From: QHXQ01 sp036389375
GTDB lineage: Bacteria; Acidobacteriota; Blastocatellia; Pyrinomonadales; Pyrinomonadaceae
Assembly (NCBI GenBank): GCA_036389375.1
Contig: DASVQA010000184.1
Coordinates: 1 to 63,940, forward strand
DNA: 63,940 nucleotides
Reading direction: 5' to 3'
Part shown: positions 44,701 to 52,984 of the stretch, one piece after another
How the letters are laid out: each line of letters starts with the position of its first letter
How positions within the stretch are numbered: position 1 is the stretch's first letter
Translations under genes and position numbers: made by a program
Notes under the pieces: generated by a model
The model's input: the letters and a program-made list of their open reading frames with translations, nothing else
What the model was told of the DNA's origin: nothing
The model's database searches: none

Positions 44701-45202
44701 GGCGGTCAGCAGTTCGACCGGCGCGAACCGCGAGCGTCGTTTCAGCGTCGTGCCCAACGGCTCGAACGGCACGCTCATCATCCGGCGGCACTTCACGAAC
44801 AACACGCTTCAGACCGTCACGCGGCTGCGCTTCCGCGTCGTGGATATCACCACGTTCGGCAGCCTGAACCCGGTCGCGGGCCAAGCTGACCTGCGCGCAC
44901 TCAGTTCGACTGACGAGACGGTTTCAACCACCAGTCGCGGCAACGTGCTGGTGCGCGGTCTGACGCTGGAAGAACCGCCCGCGCAGCCCTTCGGCGGCGG
45001 CGCAAATTCCAGCCTCTCGGCCAACACGATCACGTTCGATACGTCGATTGAACCCGGCGGCTCGATTGACGTGTCCTTCATGCTCGGCGTCGAACGCGGC
45101 GGCGCGTACCGCTTCTTCGTCAACGTCGAGGCGGAGACGACGCAGCCGTTCGTCGGCACGAAGCCGGGTCTGCGTCAAAAGCTGCCCCAACTAAAGCCAT
45201 AG
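41711..45202 (+). CDS. Large secreted protein with TSP3 calcium repeats, beta-helix and lamin-tail domain
   Basis: A 1163-residue exported protein (AAAAGGAGAG before the ATG; signal LPLALCALWTLAALVQTAPS). An N-terminal domain with a Thr-Pro linker is followed by a thrombospondin type 3 repeat (SDGDGVPDQTDNCPSSFNPD, about residues 275-312), a right-handed parallel beta-helix with NosD-like repeats (about 330-635; NLNEAIAASSAGDQINVCPG, VIDGFIVQGADGTNDFGNGI), three more TSP3 units (about 657-743; DDDNDGIPDATDNCPLTPNP), a lamin-tail-like domain (LISEARLRG, NEFVELYNNSEVDITVSTFD) and a beta-rich C-terminus. Calcium binding by the Asp-rich repeats is expected. No PEP-CTERM tail. Probably a surface or secreted structural or adhesive protein. 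Confidence 0.9.
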   Translation: MKGRFLVLPLALCALWTLAALVQTAPSLAALTTTTVVTPTNLTATGWQIVIAPSELTPTPTPTPSVTFVRGPGTPPLGIGSAEFRVGADGDAAAQLRQTNYAGTVLPNPSPTPAAANELSALGYSTYAQSGGSSGQAPYLLLNIDNDNDGTADDFLFFEPVYQNGTYTTIFPGDTVPNQCGTNPACVTPGQWQTWNALNGGWWSANESAGGPPLITLRRYREEHPDARIVNSGTLGGVRIVTGFGAPAWNNFIGNADAFNIGVGPNTTTFDFDLDSDGDGVPDQTDNCPSSFNPDQTDTDNNGIGDACQSPAGGRVRLVDDDRVQCPSAAYTNLNEAIAASSAGDQINVCPGTYNGGLASGSNAIVVDKSLSLFGAQAGADGRTRTTAATEEAIITDGFYVSASNVVIDGFIVQGADGTNDFGNGITLVNSASGYTVRNNIIRDNIFGLYLNSNGVAGSDVRRNLFDSNNRPGPASGNGIYSDNGLSNALVDSNKFTGHTSAAMVFAGTQSSLTITSNQLINDNSMVFLNTNGATISGNLSDGSQGSVIFLGGNDTNFSITCNTIRNAPSVSAIRIPADLFGVPQANTNVTANFNNISNVAFGIRIETGRYTGTLNAENNWWGSPTGPTDPRNPGGTGVAIQDPDQVVDFVPFLTAAVPDTDNDGALDPCDTDDDNDGIPDATDNCPLTPNPDQVDTDGDGLGNVCDPDDDNDGVPDGTDNCQFTANGDQADTNGDGIGDACQPPASGTMLISEARLRGPAPAASPDPTVQANNEFVELYNNSEVDITVSTFDLSTGWAVVASDGAIRFVIPNGTVIPAHGHYLGVNSNGYSLNGYPAGTDKGTASASPTKAQTARAGRTPSGVTPTPTPFTTAMGDSTYATDIPDDGGVALFATANATNITNPAYRLDAFGFTTAPALYREGAGFAPTTVPNSEISFYRDMRSGLPKDTDDNAADFVYVNAAAPADNSGQLGAPGPENLSSPVQHNADIKASPVDTAVSSSTGANRERRFSVVPNGSNGTLIIRRHFTNNTLQTVTRLRFRVVDITTFGSLNPVAGQADLRALSSTDETVSTTSRGNVLVRGLTLEEPPAQPFGGGANSSLSANTITFDTSIEPGGSIDVSFMLGVERGGAYRFFVNVEAETTQPFVGTKPGLRQKLPQLKP

Positions 45203-45238
45203 CTGTAAAGCCATAGCTGCTCGGACAGCGCAAGCACG

Positions 45239-45268
45239 AAGACCGCCGCGCTCAGGCTCGGCGGTCTT
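45239..45268 (+). terminator. Hairpin terminator with upstream 14-bp tandem duplication
   Basis: A 10-bp perfect stem (45239-45248 with 45259-45268) followed by TTTCGTGTTTT. Just before it, TAAAGCCATAGCTG is repeated in tandem (about 45192-45219), and the first copy overlaps the stop codon. Confidence 0.75.
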
Positions 45269-45475
45269 TCGTGTTTTCGGTGCGACCTGCAAGAGCGGCG
45301 CGCGCCTTTGCCTGTGTGCGCGTGCGCTCTGCTTTCGAGCACGAATCAATCCGGTGTTATACTCGCTCGCGGCTCGCGCGCGGCGTCGTTTGCGCTCAAA
45401 GCGATGGTTGCAAAGCGCAAGATAGGGACAGACTCCCCTGCCCGGCCGGCGAGCTATGCCGACACAAGAAGGGTT

Positions 45476-48400
45476 ATGCAGAACATTACTAGCTCCGGCG
45501 CTGGTGCGCCGCCGTCCGCCAACGCGCCCGCCGCCCCGGACTTTCCGCTGGGCATCGAAGATTTCACTTACGCCGACCTCTACCGCCCGCAGCGCCTGCG
45601 CCAACTCGCCGAAACTTTCTACGCCGAACTAGCGCGCGCCGACGAATCACTCCATCAAGCCTTGATGGCCTACCTCGCCACGCGCGGCACGGACTTGGCC
45701 GGCACGAAACAGGAATCGGAACTGCTCATCAAGGCCGCGCCACACCTGTCGCGCTTCATTGCGCGCCTGTTCGGCGTCGAGGCCGAGCAGGCCGCGCACG
45801 CCGCCGCGATCAAGGCGCAAGACCCGGTCTTTCAGTTCAAGACATTCATCGTCCGGCGCGCGCTGAAAAAGTTTCCGACCGAGCAGGCGTTGACGCTCGA
45901 CGTGGACAGAGCGCACGCCGCACTCGTGGCCTTGCGCCGCGCCGCCTGCCCCGACACGCTCGCCGCAGACGACGAACTCGGCATTGCCGAGATGACCGTG
46001 CGCCTGCTGGCGTGGGAACAGCACCTTGAGCGCCGCGCCGCGAAAAAAGATGAGCCGCCGCCCCATGACAGCGCCGCCGAACTGGCGCGCGAGATCGCGC
46101 ACGCTCGCCGGAATCTCGCCGCGCCGGACGTAGCCGCGCAACTCGCTGCGTTCGCCGATGCCGGCGCGGCCGATAGTGACCTTGCCTTTGTTAAATCGGC
46201 CCTGCGCGTGGTGGAAGCGTGGGCGGCGGCGCACGCGACGCAACCGGCGGCGCGGGCGCGCGTGCATGGTTGGGTCTCGTTCCACTTTCCGCACCCGCTC
46301 AACTACGAACACCTCGTCCAGATCGAACGTCCCGACGCAGACCTGCCGGAATTGATGCGCGGACTAGACGTGAACTTGCGCCGGCGCGACGGCTTCGCGC
46401 TGACCGACCTGCGCGCCACGCCGCGCGCGGTGCTCGACGAAGTCCACTACTGTCTCTATTGTCACGAGCGCGACAAGGACTCTTGCTCGAAGGGCTTGCG
46501 CGAAGGCGCGTCGAACGCGGGCACAATCAAACGCAACCCGCTCGGCATCGCGCTCGAAGGCTGCCCGCTCGACGAGAAGATTTCCGAGATGCACGTCTTG
46601 CAACGTGCGGGCGATTCGATTGCGGCGCTCGCGCTCGTCGTCATAGACAACCCGATGTGTCCCGGCACGGGGCATCGCATCTGTAACGACTGCATGAAGT
46701 CCTGCATCTTCCAGAAGCAGGAGCCGGTCAATATCCCGCAGGCCGAGACGGGCGTGCTGACGGACGTGCTGAAGCTGCCCTACGGGTTTGAAATCTACGC
46801 GCTGCTCACGCGCTGGAATCCGCTCAACGCCAAGCGCCCCTACGCGCTGCCTTACAACGGGCGCAACGTGCTTGTCGTCGGTCTCGGCCCGGCCGGTTAC
46901 ACGCTCGCACACTACCTCTTAAACGAGGGCTTCGGCGTCGTCGGCATTGACGGGTTGAAGATCGAGCCGCTGGACAAAATGTTGACGGGCGACGGCGGGC
47001 GCACCGTGCCGCGCGCCGTCCGCGACGTAAGCGAACTCGCCGGGCCGCTTGAGACGCGCGTGCTCGCCGGCTTCGGCGGCGTCTCCGAGTACGGCATCAC
47101 CGTGCGCTGGGACAAGAATTTTCTCACGCTCATACATCTGACGCTCGCGCGCCGCGAACTCTTTCGCTTCTATGGCGGCATACGCTTTGGCGGCACGCTC
47201 GACATCGAAGACGCATGGAACTTAGGCTTTGATCACATCGCCATCGCGTCCGGCGCGGGCCGCCCCACCATCATTGACATGCGCAACAACCTCGTGCGCG
47301 GCATACGCAAGGCGTCCGACTTTCTGATGGCCTTGCAACTGACCGGCGCGTTCAAGCGCGAGGCGCTCGCCAACCTGCAAGTGCGCCTGCCCGCGCTCGT
47401 CATCGGCGGCGGACTGACGGCGATTGATACCGCTACGGAGCTATTCGCTTACTATCCCGTGCAGGTCGAGAAGATGCTGGCGCGACACGAAGAGTTAGTT
47501 AAAGAATTTAGCGCCGCTGAAATCTTTGCGCGCTTCGATGCGGAGGAGCGTGCGGTCTATGAAGAGTTTCTCGCGCACGGGCGCGCGGTGCGCGCGGAAA
47601 GAGAGCGGGCGCGCTCGGCCGGCGAAGCGCCGGACTTCGTGCCGCTCGTGCGCGCGTGGGGCGGCGTCTCGATTGTCTATCGCAAACGCTTGCAGGACTC
47701 GCCCGCTTATCGTTTGAACCATGAAGAGGTCGTCAAGTCGCTCGAAGAGGGCATCAGCTACGTCGAGAACATGACGCCGACGGAAGCCGTCACGGACGAG
47801 CATGGCGCGGTCGCCGCCATCATCTTCGAGCGCATGCGTGAAGACCCGGAGACGAAGAAGTGGCGGGCGGCGGGCGAGTTTGTCCGTCTGCCCGCGCGCA
47901 CGGTCTGCGTCGCGGCGGGCACGAGTCCGAACACGATCTATGAGAAGGAACGACCGGGCACGTTCGCGCTCGACGAGTGGCGCGAGTTTTTCGCCCCGCA
48001 CAAGCTTGAACGCAGTAGTGGCGACAACAACGCGTGGCGGCTCACGCCGGCCGCGAAAGGCGAGCGCGCCTTTTTCACCTCTTACGAGCATGCCGGCCGC
48101 TTTATCACCTACTACGGCGACAATCATCCAACCTACGCGGGCAACGTCGTCAAAGCCATGGCTTCGGCCAAGCATGGCTACGCGCACGTCGCCGCGTTGT
48201 TCGCAGATGAGATCGCGGCGGTTGAAAGGGGCGCGGCGCACGGCGATGAACCGGGCCGCGCGGCGCAGTTTGCGCGCCTCGTCGCGCAGTTGGATGAAGA
48301 GTTGATCGCGCGCGTCGTGCGCGTCGTGCGTTTGACGCAGACGATTGTTGAGGTCGTCGTGCGTGCGCCGATGCAGGCGCGCAAGTTTCATCCCGGTCAG

Positions 48401-49273
48401 TTCTACCGCTTGCAGAACTACGAGACGGATGCGCCCGTCATCCACGATACGAAGTTGTTGATGGAGGGGCTGGCGCTTACGGGCGCGTGGGTGGATAAAG
48501 CAGAGGGCTTGCTGAGCCTGATCGTGTTGGAGATGGGCGCATCGTCGCGGCAATGCGCGCTCCTGCAACCGGGTCAGCAGGTGGTCGTCATGGGGCCGAC
48601 CGGGACACCGACCGAGATACCGGCGGGCGAGACGGTGCTGCTCGCGGGCGGCGGCTTAGGCAACGCAGTCCTCTTCTCCATTGCGAAGGCGCTCAGAGAA
48701 GCTGACTGTCGCGTGATCTACTTCGCCGGTTACAAACGCGGCGAAGACCTCTTCAAGCGCGAAGAGATCGAGGCGGCCACCGATCAAGTCATCTGGTCAA
48801 CCGACACGGGCGCAGAAATCAGCCCGCGCCGCCCGCAGGATGCACACCTGCGCGGCAACATCGTGCAGGCGATCAAGGCCTACGCCGAAGGCCGGCTCGC
48901 CACGCCCCTCTTTGATCTGCGCAGCGTGGATCGCATCATCGCTATCGGCTCAGACCGCATGATGGCCGCCGTCAAACAGGCGCGCCACGAGGTGCTCGCG
49001 CCGCACCTGAAACCGGCCCACGTCGGCATCGGCTCAATCAACAGTCCCATGCAGTGCATGATGAAAGAGGTCTGCGCGCAATGCCTGCAACGCCACGTCA
49101 ACCCGCAGACCGGCGCGGAAAGTTTCGTCTTCTCCTGCTTCAATCAGGATCAGCCGCTCGACGTGGTTGACTTCAACAACCTCAACGCACGGCTGCGCGC
49201 CAACACGGTGCAGGAGAAACTGGCGAACCTCTGGTTTGACAGGTTAGCGCGCGCGCACGCAGGGCAGACTTAA
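45476..49273 (+). CDS. Multidomain flavoprotein: Cys-rich/GltD-like region fused to a PyrK-like FAD/NAD module
   Basis: A 1265-residue cytoplasmic redox protein. The first 300 or so residues are a helical region I do not recognise. Then come cysteine clusters CLYCHERDKDSCSKG and CPGTGHRICNDCMKSCIF, likely Fe-S ligands, as in the N-terminal adrenodoxin-like domain of GltD/DPD enzymes. A first Rossmann motif NVLVVGLGPAGYTLAHYLL (about 460) and a second LPALVIGGGLTAIDTATELF (about 640) form a pyridine-nucleotide oxidoreductase. The last 320 residues are a ferredoxin-reductase module (KFHPGQFYRLQNYE for FAD, VLLAGGGLGNAVLFSIAKAL for NAD) ending in a CMMKEVCAQC...C cluster like PyrK. I start at 45476 (AAGAAGGG upstream); an in-frame ATG at 45404 is possible. 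Its electron donor and acceptor are unknown. Confidence 0.85.
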   Translation: MQNITSSGAGAPPSANAPAAPDFPLGIEDFTYADLYRPQRLRQLAETFYAELARADESLHQALMAYLATRGTDLAGTKQESELLIKAAPHLSRFIARLFGVEAEQAAHAAAIKAQDPVFQFKTFIVRRALKKFPTEQALTLDVDRAHAALVALRRAACPDTLAADDELGIAEMTVRLLAWEQHLERRAAKKDEPPPHDSAAELAREIAHARRNLAAPDVAAQLAAFADAGAADSDLAFVKSALRVVEAWAAAHATQPAARARVHGWVSFHFPHPLNYEHLVQIERPDADLPELMRGLDVNLRRRDGFALTDLRATPRAVLDEVHYCLYCHERDKDSCSKGLREGASNAGTIKRNPLGIALEGCPLDEKISEMHVLQRAGDSIAALALVVIDNPMCPGTGHRICNDCMKSCIFQKQEPVNIPQAETGVLTDVLKLPYGFEIYALLTRWNPLNAKRPYALPYNGRNVLVVGLGPAGYTLAHYLLNEGFGVVGIDGLKIEPLDKMLTGDGGRTVPRAVRDVSELAGPLETRVLAGFGGVSEYGITVRWDKNFLTLIHLTLARRELFRFYGGIRFGGTLDIEDAWNLGFDHIAIASGAGRPTIIDMRNNLVRGIRKASDFLMALQLTGAFKREALANLQVRLPALVIGGGLTAIDTATELFAYYPVQVEKMLARHEELVKEFSAAEIFARFDAEERAVYEEFLAHGRAVRAERERARSAGEAPDFVPLVRAWGGVSIVYRKRLQDSPAYRLNHEEVVKSLEEGISYVENMTPTEAVTDEHGAVAAIIFERMREDPETKKWRAAGEFVRLPARTVCVAAGTSPNTIYEKERPGTFALDEWREFFAPHKLERSSGDNNAWRLTPAAKGERAFFTSYEHAGRFITYYGDNHPTYAGNVVKAMASAKHGYAHVAALFADEIAAVERGAAHGDEPGRAAQFARLVAQLDEELIARVVRVVRLTQTIVEVVVRAPMQARKFHPGQFYRLQNYETDAPVIHDTKLLMEGLALTGAWVDKAEGLLSLIVLEMGASSRQCALLQPGQQVVVMGPTGTPTEIPAGETVLLAGGGLGNAVLFSIAKALREADCRVIYFAGYKRGEDLFKREEIEAATDQVIWSTDTGAEISPRRPQDAHLRGNIVQAIKAYAEGRLATPLFDLRSVDRIIAIGSDRMMAAVKQARHEVLAPHLKPAHVGIGSINSPMQCMMKEVCAQCLQRHVNPQTGAESFVFSCFNQDQPLDVVDFNNLNARLRANTVQEKLANLWFDRLARAHAGQT

Positions 49274-49278
49274 CGCTT

Positions 49279-49299
49279 GCAGCGCGCAGGCTGCGCTGC
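49279..49299. terminator. Candidate terminator between convergent genes
   Basis: A 7-bp perfect stem, GCAGCGC with GCGCTGC, around a 7-base loop, between the stop at 49273 and the convergent caspase gene ending at 49322. Confidence 0.4.
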
Positions 49300-49321
49300 G
49301 GCGAAAAGCGGGGCGCGCCCG

Positions 49322-51322
49322 TTATTTCAGGTAGCTTAGTAAATCCTGTGCTTCGCGGCGGCGCGGGTCGCTGGCCGGCGTGCGGTCAAGAAAGCGTTGG
49401 AGCATGGCGCGCGCCTCAGCCGGCTTGTTGTCGGACGCCAGCACCGTGCCCGCCAGATACAACGCGTTGACGTTGTCCGCGTCGAGCGCCAGCACGCCTC
49501 TCAGCACGTCCATCGCCAGCGCCGGGTTGCCGCCCTGAAAGAAGATCACCTCGGCCAGCTCGATCCGCGCTTTCACACGCTTCGCCTGATCAGTCTCCGC
49601 CTCGCTGTACTCCTTGAGCGCAGCGACGGCCTCGGCCGAGTAAGGCATGGCGCTCATGCGCAACGCCACGCGATAAGACTCGGCGCGCGCCTGCAAGAAG
49701 CTCAACCCGGGGGCGGTGTTGGCTTGCGCGCCGCCGGTCTGCGTATTGCGGTAAGCCCGCAGCGCCCGCTCGGCGGCTTCGACGGCCGCGCGCATGTCTG
49801 CGCGCGCGACGTTTTTATTGTTCTCATCTTTGGCGATTAACGCGGCGTTATACGTCTCGACGGCGCGCACGCGCAGGGTGATCGATTTGTTCAGGAAGAA
49901 ACTGGACTGCGTGGGGTCGAGCGCGATGCCTTGATCGTAGAGCGCAATGGCCTGACCGTACTGCTTGGCGGTGAACGCCTGATTGGCGCGCGTCAGCAAG
50001 TCGGTCAGCCGGTCGTTGAAGGCGGCGATGTCCACGTTCTTCTCGCCGATCTCCTGTCGCTTTTTATCCGGCTCGTTGATGTAAGCCGGACTGGATGAGG
50101 GCGCTACGCTTGCGCCCTCCGGGTTAGTGCCGCCGGGTCTGTTGGCGGACGAGTTGGCGGGCGGCGTGGGCTGTAACTTCAGCCGCGCGATGGCGGCGAA
50201 GCGCCCGTTCGGGTAGTCGCGCAGATAAGCGCGGAAGAAGTCCGGGTTGGTGCTGTTTTTGATCCCATCCCAGTAGCTCAACTCCGCTTGCTGATCGATT
50301 GTCGCCGCCGGCTCGGCCGGACTGTTAATCGCCGTCTCCGTGCGCGGCGCGGCGACGGCAAGCACGAGTTCGTCCGCGCGGTAGCCAACCACATCGGCGA
50401 AGGGGCGCTGCCGTTTGCCCGCACCGAGGTCTATGCCGATCCGTTTCGGCACGATGTTCTGAATGAAGTTGACGAGGGCTGCGAGCGTGACCTCGCCCTT
50501 CTCGTTCGCCGCGCCGCCGCGCAGACCCTCGACCAGCGCCCACGAAAAGTAGCCCTGCCGCTTCTCCGTGTATTCGTAGGCGCGCTCGCCGATGGCGGTG
50601 GCATAGAGCGTGGCGAAGGCTTGCACCTCACGATTGCGCACGTCGAAATTGAAGGCGCGGCGAAAGACGGGCGAGAGCGGATTCGGCGCGTCGGCGCGCC
50701 CGCCCGGATCGTTGCGACAGGCATCGAGCATAATGATCACCTGCGCGACGCCCGTCGCCTTGATGCGCTCGTGGACGCGCGCGACGCTCACCGCCGTGTC
50801 TTCCAGAAACGAGATGTCGTCGCTCATCTGCGCGTCGGCGGGTAAGAGATAAGCTTGCCCGCCGCGCTCCATGCCGTGCCCGGCGAAGGAGACGAGCAGG
50901 AGGCCGTCCTTTGGCACGAGCGTCGAGAGGTTCGACAGGCGGCGCAGGATATTGACGCGCGTCGGCTGCCGCTCGGCGGGTTGATCCGAGGCGAGCAGGA
51001 TCACCTGATCCGGTGGAAAGCCGGCGTAGCGCACAAGCGCGTCGCCGAGCGCGCGCGCATCGTTGGCCGCGCCGTTCAAGCGGCCGATCTGCGCGTCCTG
51101 ATACTGGTCAACACCGATCACGAGCGCCCAACGCTTGGACTTGCCCGGCAACTCCGCGACGTTCGCAGGCGTCGCCGCAGCCTGTTGCTGTTGGCGCATC
51201 TCGACGCCAATGCCGCGCCCGTCAGTCTGCGCGTAAGCGGGCCATGCGCTTACGTGCGCCAGAGCAACAAGCAGGCAGAGCGCGCAACCACGTGCGCGCG
51301 AAGCGGGGGCAGTGATGTTCAT
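49322..51322 (-). CDS. Secreted caspase-like (C14) protease with TPR region
   Basis: A 666-residue protein with a signal peptide (CALCLLVALAHVSAWPAYAQ). Residues about 58-300 form a bacterial caspase (orthocaspase/C14) domain: KRWALVIGVDQYQD at the start, catalytic His in LLLVSFAGHGMERGG, catalytic Cys in VIIMLDACRNDPGG, followed by the substrate-side blocks QAFATLYATAIGERAYEY and GYFSWALVEGLRGG. Both catalytic residues are intact. A linker with a WDGIKNSTNPDFFRAYLRDYPNG block (a short repeat common after such domains) leads to a C-terminal TPR region (about 400-660; GQAIALYDQGIALDPTQSSF, ALDADNVNALYLAGTVLASD). The ATG at 51322 begins the signal peptide. It should act outside the cytoplasm; its targets are unknown. 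Confidence 0.92.
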   Translation of the reverse strand: MNITAPASRARGCALCLLVALAHVSAWPAYAQTDGRGIGVEMRQQQQAAATPANVAELPGKSKRWALVIGVDQYQDAQIGRLNGAANDARALGDALVRYAGFPPDQVILLASDQPAERQPTRVNILRRLSNLSTLVPKDGLLLVSFAGHGMERGGQAYLLPADAQMSDDISFLEDTAVSVARVHERIKATGVAQVIIMLDACRNDPGGRADAPNPLSPVFRRAFNFDVRNREVQAFATLYATAIGERAYEYTEKRQGYFSWALVEGLRGGAANEKGEVTLAALVNFIQNIVPKRIGIDLGAGKRQRPFADVVGYRADELVLAVAAPRTETAINSPAEPAATIDQQAELSYWDGIKNSTNPDFFRAYLRDYPNGRFAAIARLKLQPTPPANSSANRPGGTNPEGASVAPSSSPAYINEPDKKRQEIGEKNVDIAAFNDRLTDLLTRANQAFTAKQYGQAIALYDQGIALDPTQSSFFLNKSITLRVRAVETYNAALIAKDENNKNVARADMRAAVEAAERALRAYRNTQTGGAQANTAPGLSFLQARAESYRVALRMSAMPYSAEAVAALKEYSEAETDQAKRVKARIELAEVIFFQGGNPALAMDVLRGVLALDADNVNALYLAGTVLASDNKPAEARAMLQRFLDRTPASDPRRREAQDLLSYLK

Positions 51323-51466
51323 AAAAAACCTGCGTTTGTTGCGGCAGAATAATGAAGTGACCAAGCACCGCGCTTTCATCGGTGCGGGTGAGTTGACGGC
51401 AGATGCCGTGCCACCGGCAAAATAATCGTGCCCGCAGGGAATGTCAATTGAACGCGCCTGCGCGCG

Positions 51467-52345
51467 CTATTCACGCAGACTTTGCGCGCGGGCGGCGACG
51501 AGGCGGCGGTAGGCTTCGGCGCGCGTCAGACCGAGTTCGCGCGCGGCGCGCTTGAGGGCCGCGCGTTGGTCTAGACCTTCAGCTTCGAGGGCGGCGACGA
51601 GGGCAGCGATATTGCCGGCCGCCGGCTGTGTGGCCGCCGCCGTCTCGTCCGCGATGACGTGGCGATCAATGACGAGCACCATCTCGCCGCGCGCCGTGTC
51701 GGCTGAGTGAAACCGCACCGCCAGTTCGCTTAGCCGGCCGCGCACACATTCTTCATGCAGCTTGGTCAACTCGCGCGCGACGCAAGCCGCGCGCTCGCCT
51801 AAAGTCTCGTGCGCGTCGGCGAGAGTCTGCGCGATGCGGTGCGGCGCTTCGTAGAAGACGAGCGTGGCGGGGAGCGCGCGCAAGGCGGCGAGGCGGGCAC
51901 GGCGCGCGGCTGTGCGTGCCGGGAGAAAGCCGCCGAAGTAGAACTCGTCGGTCGGCAGACCCGAAGCGACGAGCGCCGCGACGAAGGCTGCCGGGCCGGG
52001 CACGGGTACGACCGCGATCTGCTGCTCGATGGCCGCGCGCACGAGCCGGTAGCCGGGATCGTTGATCATGGGCGTGCCCGCATCGGAGACGAGCGCGATG
52101 TTTGTGCCCGCCGTCAGCAGCGCGCAGAGTTCGGCGGCGCGCTCGCGCTCGTTGTGTTCGTGGTAGCTGACGGTCTTCGTGTCGATGGCGAAGTGCGTCA
52201 GGAGTTTCCGCGTGTGGCGCGTGTCCTCGCAGGCGACGAGGTCAACTGTGCCGAGCACGCGCAGGGCGCGCGCCGTGATGTCGGCCAGATTACCGATGGG
52301 CGTGGCGACGAGGTAGAGCGTGCCCGGCGTGACCTTGTCCGACAT
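51467..52345 (-). CDS. rsmI: 16S rRNA (cytidine(1402)-2'-O)-methyltransferase
   Basis: RsmI methylates the 2'-OH of C1402 in the 30S decoding centre. The 292-residue protein has the tetrapyrrole-methylase-like SAM-binding blocks: LYLVATPIGNLADITARAL, LVACEDTRHTRKLLTHF, SYHEHNERERAAEL, IALVSDAGTPMINDPGYRLV, VPVPGPAAFVAALVASGLPT and FYFGGFLPA. The C-terminus ends in a helical HTH-like segment (LDQRAALKRAARELGLTRAE), as usual. Its start is followed upstream by a heptad tract and a large inverted repeat that mark the edge of the accessory island. Confidence 0.95.
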   Translation of the reverse strand: MSDKVTPGTLYLVATPIGNLADITARALRVLGTVDLVACEDTRHTRKLLTHFAIDTKTVSYHEHNERERAAELCALLTAGTNIALVSDAGTPMINDPGYRLVRAAIEQQIAVVPVPGPAAFVAALVASGLPTDEFYFGGFLPARTAARRARLAALRALPATLVFYEAPHRIAQTLADAHETLGERAACVARELTKLHEECVRGRLSELAVRFHSADTARGEMVLVIDRHVIADETAAATQPAAGNIAALVAALEAEGLDQRAALKRAARELGLTRAEAYRRLVAARAQSLRE

Positions 52346-52358
52346 ACCTGTATGTTAA

Positions 52359-52393
52359 GGGCAAACGCTAAAGCGCAAAAGTTGAAAACAATA
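52359..52393. repeat. Heptad tandem repeat upstream of rsmI
   Basis: Five heptamers in register: GGGCAAA, CGCTAAA, GCGCAAA, AGTTGAA, AACAATA. Same pattern class (purine-rich, ending AA) as the tract before aroA. Confidence 0.5.
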
Positions 52394-52416
52394 GCACGCG
52401 AGAAAGATTTAACCTG

Positions 52417-52458
52417 AATAGAGAAGCCAGCGGACTAACTTCCGCTGGCTTCTCTATT
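52417..52458. repeat. Large perfect inverted repeat at island edge
   Basis: An 18-bp perfect stem (52417-52434 with 52441-52458) around a 6-base loop. It lies upstream of rsmI and before the first island gene, so no obvious transcript ends there; it could be a terminator left from a lost gene or an element end. Confidence 0.7.
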
Positions 52459-52547
52459 TGCGCGTGAACGGCAAACTCGCTTAGACGTTGAACTGCCCCG
52501 CTTCGGCAGGACAGTAACAATTACGTAGAGCGGGAGTTTGTCATGTG

Positions 52548-52772
52548 ATGCCCCGACTCGAAGACATCGTGGACACGGAGCAGTTGCAACGCGCTGCCGA
52601 TGGTGAAGCGGCCTTCGAGGTCAATCCCTTTATGGAAAGGCTCATCCAAATGCGAAGGGAGCGCTCCAAGTCATTAGCGGTACTCTCGCCGGCAGTTATC
52701 AGTTCGCTAGTTTGGTATGAGGCGGGCAAGCGCCGCGCGCAAATACTCAACCGTCCGGCTGACAAGGCATGA
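52548..52772 (+). CDS. Small hypothetical protein, island
   Basis: A 74-residue soluble protein (PRLEDIVDTEQLQRAADGEA, then FEVNPFMERLIQMRRERSKS). GGGAG lies 11 bases before the ATG; a GTG directly before it is also possible. Its TGA overlaps the ATG of the next small frame (ATGA), an operon-like arrangement. No family is recognised. Confidence 0.45.
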   Translation: MPRLEDIVDTEQLQRAADGEAAFEVNPFMERLIQMRRERSKSLAVLSPAVISSLVWYEAGKRRAQILNRPADKA

Positions 52773-52924
52773 ACAAGATTGCCCTCACTCGTCAAACGCT
52801 CCGGTTCGTCGTCCAGTTTACCTGTGACGGCGACCGTGTGGCGTGGGGCACGGCGCGATCGTCTAATGGGCGTCGAATTGAATACACCACGCTTTGGCGT
52901 TCGGTGTTAATATCCGTTCGGTGA
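52769..52924 (+). CDS. Small hypothetical protein, 51 aa
   Basis: Starts in the ATGA overlap with the preceding gene. It encodes MNKIALTRQTLRFVVQFTCD and a basic C-terminus (SSNGRRIEYTTLWRSVLISV). The translational coupling is the only evidence that it is real. Confidence 0.35.
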   Translation: MNKIALTRQTLRFVVQFTCDGDRVAWGTARSSNGRRIEYTTLWRSVLISVR

Positions 52925-52984
52925 TTGCCCCTCACCCACTCGCAATCACCTTCCGCTCGGAGAACCTCACAGGAGTCATACTGC

